NCBI RefSeq assembly: GCF_004210375.1
Contig: NW_027467782.1
Location: 27,817,276-27,881,275 of the forward strand
DNA length: 64,000 nucleotides
Source: Tachypleus tridentatus
Taxonomy: Eukaryota > Arthropoda > Merostomata > Xiphosura > Limulidae
Reading direction: 5' to 3'
Both the position numbers and the translations under genes were made by a program. This document shows, one piece after another, positions 58,295 through 64,000 of the stretch (the first letter of the stretch is position 1; the number at the start of each line of letters is the position of its first letter). A model generated the notes under the pieces. It was not told the DNA's origin. It saw only the letters and a list, made by a program, of their open reading frames with translations, and made no database searches.

Positions 58295-58457
58295 GAAACC
58301 ATCCATTTGAAAATAACTGCTATGCAGTTGTAGAAGGATGTATCCTGGCAGAAAATGTCACCCTATGGATGGCAGTTGGTTTGACCATAGCAGCTTATTA
58401 TAACTTGAACATCACCTACCCAGAGTCCATTGCCAACACTCTTGAATTTATTCAAAG
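58295..58457 (+). pseudogene. C-terminal-domain exon of the zinc-finger gene
   Basis: Acceptor TTTATATTTTGTAG at 58294 and donor CAAAG|GTTTGG at 58458. In phase 1 it is open throughout: NHPFENNCYAVVEGCILA, ENVTLWMAVGLTIAAYYN, LNITYPESIANTLEFIQR. The ending YPxxxxxTLEFIQR is the conserved end of the same uncharacterised family. No stop is present in this exon, so the gene would continue further, but I did not find the next exon. Confidence 0.55.
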
Positions 58458-58767
58458 GTTTGGAATAGCACTTTCTTAATTTACCTGTATTTACTTACAT
58501 AATTTCTTTTGACCTGTAAATGAAGATGATAAATATGAATAGTTCTTTCCTATGCAAAAGAATACCGTACTTTGGTTGCTACCCATCAGTTTGATAGAGC
58601 CATTCTTAGGACCAAGGTTAAATGTTCCCTACTCACAGTTGGTCTTTCAAAAGTTTTAAACTTGTACTAATCAATTTGCATGTATTTAGACTGGCCGACA
58701 TGCAAGGCCAGCTGAAGTAGTTAGTTAGTCTTACTACACAGGTCCTCTCTCACATGTCCCAGACCTG

Positions 58768-58898
58768 TTTCACCATACAAAACATTATAATGCCCCATAG
58801 CTGAAAAAAGCTAGCATGTTTTGGTGTGACAGGGATTTGAATCTGTAAGCCTAGGACTACAAGTCAGAGTGTCTTAACCATCTGGCAATGCCAGGCCC
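58768..58898 (-). repeat. SINE-A head half, decayed, minus
   Basis: AACATTATAATGCCCCATAG, CATGTTTTGGTGTGACAGGG, ATTTGAATCTGTAAGC, AGAGTGTCTTAACCATCTGG and CAATGCCAGGCCC. Many substitutions. Confidence 0.82.
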
Positions 58899-61724
58899 AT
58901 ACATTAGAATAATATTCTAAACTGTGTGGATGATGACTCCTCTCTGAACATCAGGTAAGCCAGACAAGCTAATAAAGAATTATATACTAAGCTGTGTGGA
59001 TGACAGAGACACAATCCTCTATTAACAATCAGATGGTTAAACAAATTATTTCCTATACTTCAATAAACTTCCTATACTTGAGCTATGTGTGATTAAAAAA
59101 GTTTCAAATTTTTAAAAATGTTATCCAATGAACCAATCTCATAATAGAAAAGGAATGCTATGCTCCAAACTGTATTACTTGTATCTTTAAAGAGGTTCAT
59201 GTGGATCAAAAATACTTTGTCCATCATGTAGTTTGTATGTTGCATAACCCCAAAACTTCCAAAATGCATATCTACAGTTTTTCAGTATCTCTGCATATTG
59301 TATCTAGTATTTCCTTCCCCTACCACAAACTGCCACTAAATCAGAAATGTAAGGTAAAGAATCACTGATAACTATGACATAATGCCATGTTGAATGTTAC
59401 CCTGTAAATGGTCTTGGTATGTACACTTTTACCCTACCTAGGCACAGAGGGAAGCAGATGGCTAGACAAACTATATAAACTTAAGTGGGAAAGTGTATTT
59501 TGAAATTAAATAAAAGGCAGTTTTAATTACTAAAGGAGAAATGTAAATGTTTATGTTCCATTTCTTTTTGTTATTTTTTTACAACTGTGTACAAGGATAA
59601 GAGTGGCTAAGATGTATCTTGTTACAAGAATGATTCAATGGTTACTCAAGAGGTATAAATTATCTAGCAATAGCTTCACAAAATTAAAACAAAAAAGTTG
59701 GATGAATCATGGTTTTGTGAATTTCAGAAACTACACATACTAAAATTTTGAAACCTAAGACCCAGAAATATTCTGAAAAATATTTCTGGCATTAAAGTTC
59801 AAGTCTGTATATATGAATGTAACAGTTACATAATATATGCACAATATTTATAATTGGTGCTGTTGTTAAGAACTGTAGTAACATTGTTATCCTAAGCTGG
59901 AGTTTCATATATCAGAGTATACTGATTTTGAAACATTTTTTGTATGCTCTTGTTTCTTCTGTTATTTTTTGGTAACTACAATGAACTTTGATATTAACAT
60001 ATCATCTTCCTTTACCACTACTAGATGCTATTAATGACAACCATAAAAGCACAAGTCAGACTTGTATGGTTTAGTTTTGACTGAAACATCCAAAGTGCAT
60101 GTAAATCTACATTTCATGTTCAATTTTCTTCTTTCATTTAGATGTTCAAGATGTTCCAGTATCCTGAAATTTAAGTGCAAATAATTTACACCACCAAAAA
60201 CTTTTTCTTTTAAAATTTCAAATGTGAGTTTTTACTAATAGAAATTTCAATTTCAATATGAAAATGAAATGTCGACTCCTCTACTAAAATCATCAAACTG
60301 CTTAAATTACTTGCATTTCCTTTCTACAAACAGTACAGAAGTAGATTTATTCATTTGTGTCAAACAAATCAGTTATCAAACCTTTTAACTGTGATTTTCT
60401 AATAGCATTCAGTGTTATAAGAATAAAGTATGTTATAATTTTTATACTCTGTGATGCAGTGCATGTTTCTCAAAGGTGAAGAATCAGAAAGAAAAAATAC
60501 TAAGTTCAAACTTTTGTCATATTACATATTTTAATGACACCTGCCATAAAGTTATTGTAAATTATAAAAGCAGCCCCTGATGACAACTGAAACTAAATGT
60601 TGTATATACAATCTTACATGACTTAAAGTTTTACATAAAGCTAATATTTTTTTACATCTTTTGGATCAAGTAACAAAATTATGAAAATATGTAGAACTGT
60701 AGAAACAACAAATTTTGTTATTCTCATATTTATTTTCTTTTATCCACAATTTCTGTATTTTAAACAAGAACAGGCCTAGCTTTATAAAAGTAATTTTCAT
60801 TAGCTCATGCAATAGGTACAATCTAACACATCTCTAAACTTTTAAGTTATAATAGTAAGATGTGATTAACATTGTTTCAGCATTTTATATACAAAACTTA
60901 TATTTATCATAAAATCCTTATACAGTTTTAAAGAATACTGTTTTCACTTATCTCCTCTGACACAGCAATATTGTAAAATGGATTTACACATATTCAAAAT
61001 CTTTAATTAAATGTAGTAAGACATACAACAAAATTGATAACTTTCTGAAAACAAAACCAACACTGATTATTTTTAGTTTAAATTATCTCACAATTATAAC
61101 CTTAGAAGGACATCACTACATTTCAGTAGCTTAACAATAAATTCTTATAATAATGATAGTACAAAACAAAAATTTTTATATATTTGTCTTTTCATATATT
61201 ATACTCATTCAGTTAATGCTGATATTTTGCAACAATAATCCATTACTCACTATATTTTGATAGGAAACAGACAAAGCTTCTCCTGGTGTTGGAAGTTTTG
61301 ATTTATGAAGCAAGTCAGGATGTTACACCACACCAGTTCAGGATGGAAAAAACATTTTTCTAATTCTCCCAAAGCTAAAAAACAAAACCAATGGTTCTTT
61401 TGACTTAACCTATTTTGATCTATACTGCAAAAAGCAGACTGTTTCAGCACAGAAGTATAGTCAGCAGTTAATCCTCTCAACCTGAGTTTCCTTTATTACA
61501 CATAACAAAGTTTTAGTGTCTTACATTCAAAATTTATTAAATTACTTTTTTTGTTATTCCAATTATTATAGTATAAATATTTAGCTAATAATCAATACTC
61601 TATTTGTATATGAGTTTCAAGTTCTTAATTTTAAAATGCAATATTTAAAAAAATACTGAATTTCCCTAATGTGATACATGACTCTTCTTTAGGCAGCTAT
61701 ATTTTATCCATCACCCTACAATAA
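58899..61724. other. Long non-coding stretch
   Basis: No open frame with coding character. A short R1-like piece lies at about 61236-61275. The rest is AT-rich and unassigned. Confidence 0.35.
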
Positions 61725-61855
61725 GTACAAAATTAAATGTAAATTACTCACTATAAGACCATCATTGCTTAAACAAACCATAATTTTATAGCCTTCAATA
61801 TTTTTTTGGCTACAGAGTTATCAAATAGAAAACCAGACCCTTCTACAACACTCCT
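61725..61855 (+). repeat. Unclassified dispersed repeat R1, copy 2
   Basis: AAATTACTCACTATAAGACC, then TTTGGCTACAGAGTTATCAA and ATAGAAAACCAGACCCTTCT correspond in order to 2606-2735. Confidence 0.5.
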
Positions 61856-61950
61856 ATCACATCCTCTCTTTCAGGAATGGTTAATAGTTTTCTCTTACAT
61901 TTAATTGTATGTTACCTATAACCAAGAAAGTCATTTATATAAAGCGGCTC

Positions 61951-62080
61951 GTTTGGGTTGAGAAAATATTTTACATAGAAGAGCGAACAACGTTTGACCT
62001 TCTTGGGTCATCAGGTTCACAAAGGTTCTTTGTGAAGGTGCGTTGAACTCTTCTATGTAAAATATTTTCTCAACCCAAGC
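61951..62080. repeat. Inverted repeat with 33-bp arms (foldback element)
   Basis: Left arm 61951-61983 (GTTTGGGTTGAGAAAATATT...AGAAGAG) and right arm 62048-62080 are complementary with one mismatch. The loop (61984-62047) holds GAACAACGTTTGACCTTCTT and a second small hairpin TTCACAAAGG/TTCTTTGTGAA. A related GAACAACGTTTCAACCTTCC sequence is at about 52091-52135. Probably a non-autonomous mobile element; no target duplication was identified. Confidence 0.85.
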
Positions 62081-64000
62081 CTTTCCATTCTCTTCTCAAC
62101 AAGTGGGTTTCTCGACATCACTGATTATTATTTCAAAAGAAAGTCAAGTTTTCCATCTATCAAATAACATTATATAATGTATTCTGAAAAAATAATAGTC
62201 AATTTTACTCAGAGCACAAGCGATGTTCTGGTGGGAAATTTAATTACTAGCTTGAATAAACTTGTAACAGCTCTCATTGTATAGTTAGAAAGACAGATAA
62301 ATCTTCAGAGTTAGGGAAATTGTGTACTTAATCTATGTTCTTTGGTGCATTATTTAATGAAATAAAAATAATTTAGTGCATTATTAGATTAGGTAAAATA
62401 ACTAAGAACACAATGAAAATGTTTCATGAGGCACATGTACAAGCAGTACATGTATAATACAATTTGATAGTGTAATGTTAGCAGCATGTGACCCAAGTGA
62501 TTTAGAACTTATAATGGTGTGGATAGCAGATAAACACAATTCAAAGGGCAATAGAACAATGAAATTTAATCATCAATAGATATTCACTGGTACAAACTAC
62601 AAATTACTTACTATAAGCTAATGTAGTTTCATGTTACAATTTGAGGACATTCTAGAAAGAAAACAATGTAATTTAGATTGATTTTGGTTTTGTTTTGGTG
62701 GTTACAAGATTGGTCAATTTTACCAAGTCCATTTTGAGTTGGGACAAAGGAATCAAAATATAAAGTTTTGCAAAATATGTCTGAAATATATTTACAATAT
62801 TTTAGAGATTGCAAACAATGGAAAATTGATATTTTTTACGTCGGGTAAAGAACTTTTAATCTTAGGAGAAAATTACTTCCTGCGTGGACTATTCAAAACA
62901 AATATTCAATACATTAATGGATATACCTTTATATTAATTTATTAAAATACTTTACTAAATATTTGATTTTTTTTTGTGAGACTCATTATGTTTACTAAAG
63001 TGTTAGATTTTGTGAAAATATACACTATATTGAAAGTTAGAAGTATTAAATATATAAAGACTAAACAAGTACAAACAGCCCATGTTTTGTCAAATTGACC
63101 AAGCTCATGTTGAAAGAGTTAACACAAAACACCAAGCATATAGAAATGTATAAGCATGCATACACATACACTGCAGAATATTACAATTATATTTTCAAAG
63201 TAACAATATGTATTAAGACCACGTGTCCTAAAATCAACTACAGCAAAATTCTTAGAATTTTGGAAATACTTTTGCCTCCACTGCCAAAAGTGGACAGAGA
63301 TTAAGTTTTCATCCAGCTGTGTGTTTCTTAGAAATATTTTTTAATACACCTAAACAAACTAGGACAAGAGTTAATATACTTGTGAAATATCATCAACTTA
63401 GAAGAGATTAGTTTTGGAGAGTGAAGGTCATAACAAAGTTAGAAAATAAAAAACAAATACCTAATTGTTAACTTGGAGAATGATTTTCACACTATAATTG
63501 CTCTACAATTAAAAAAATTATCACATTTTGAAGAAACTTGGTGGACATGTAGATGTTTATTTTTCACTGTCTTGCCAAAATGGTTCATGTCTTTCATAAC
63601 AAGTGACTTGTAGACACATTTTCATATTTTTGAGAATCAAATGTGGTCAACATAGCATGACAGAGAAAAGCTCTACTGAGTGCACATCTTGTCTCACATG
63701 TAATATTATTTTAACTTTTCCATGGATTAAAATATTAGAACCATTCATTCTATTGCAAAATCACTTTTCTATCAACAGAAGTGGGGAATTTTTTAAAGTG
63801 TCAAGAACAGGCTATGAAGAAAATTTCTGCATTATTGCCAGTTATTTCTGATTAACTCTTGCTACAGGGTTGATTGATTCAACTGAGTTCTTGATACCAG
63901 AGTGAACATCAGAGACTCCATACTATAATTTTTAATATGTTATGTGTATCTTCATGAAGTATCACAAGTTTTCAGCAAACATTATAAGTCCTTCGTAGAC
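62081..64000. other. No gene recognised
   Basis: Contains repeat R2 at about 62625-62720. Several short open frames (62629-62945, 63095-63304, 63603-63851) have no motif, no splice context and AT-driven composition. Confidence 0.35.

Noticed and set aside
3891..58898. tRNA-like A and B boxes at many sites
   Set aside because: All belong to SINE heads with conserved non-tRNA bodies; none folds by eye into a full cloverleaf, so no tRNA gene is called.

Overview
This is an AT-rich, intron-rich eukaryotic window with sparse exons, many degraded transposons and at least three tRNA-derived SINE families. The commonest SINE (SINE-A) has a tRNA-like head with a GGGTTCG-type B box, a conserved body containing CACTATTCGTTGGTAAAAGA and TAAATTAGGGACGGCTAG, and a CAAAC-rich tail. 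From memory I associate this family with horseshoe crabs (Limulidae), so a chelicerate, most likely a horseshoe crab, is the best guess. That assignment is inference. No bacterial operon, CRISPR array or convincing functional tRNA or rRNA gene is present.

Layout. 1-1.4 kb: the last coding exon of an unrecognised plus-strand gene, preceded by a hAT-type MITE. 2-11.7 kb: degraded transposons (Tc1-like, hAT-like), SINEs and unassigned sequence. 12.4-25 kb: the main host gene, a six-exon plus-strand gene for a predicted type I membrane protein of about 444 aa (signal peptide, one Ig domain, a cysteine-rich ephrin-receptor-like module, one membrane segment, and a cytoplasmic tail with a repeated segment carrying NPKY twice). 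A tandem duplication with breakpoints inside exon 1 and exon 6 has rearranged it. Copy A (12.4-20.8 kb) keeps exons 1, 2, 4 and 5 but has a frameshifted exon 3 and a truncated exon 6. Copy B (20.8-25 kb) has a truncated, stop-containing exon 1, lacks exons 2 and 5, and has intact exons 3, 4 and 6. Any full-length transcript must use the head of A and the last exon of B. 28-33.2 kb: SINEs, a 33-bp tandem repeat and a 2.1-kb minisatellite of about 48-bp units. 33.8-34.3 kb: a decayed exon of a two-pore-domain potassium channel. 36-43 kb: orphan exons with good splice sites, a CR1/jockey-like LINE remnant and SINEs.

43.76-45.98 kb: a complete-ended piggyBac element (14-bp TIRs, TTAA target duplication). 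Its transposase reading frame is broken but keeps the three catalytic aspartates. Just upstream of the transposase start is a TATA box followed by an uninterrupted array of seven alternating TTC/GAA units at exact 5-bp spacing, the textbook heat-shock element. A second four-unit array lies further up and is interrupted by a hAT MITE whose 8-bp target duplication is itself TTCTAGAA. This heat-shock promoter on a transposon is the most striking signal in the window.

46-51.7 kb: mostly non-coding. 51.7-53.6 kb: a Tigger/pogo transposase pseudogene with a SINE inserted in it. 54.4-58.5 kb: a CpG-rich promoter-like region followed by exons of a three-C2H2-finger gene with several frame breaks. 58.5-64 kb: no confident gene, a decayed SINE, a strong 33-bp-arm inverted repeat and copies of an unclassified dispersed repeat.
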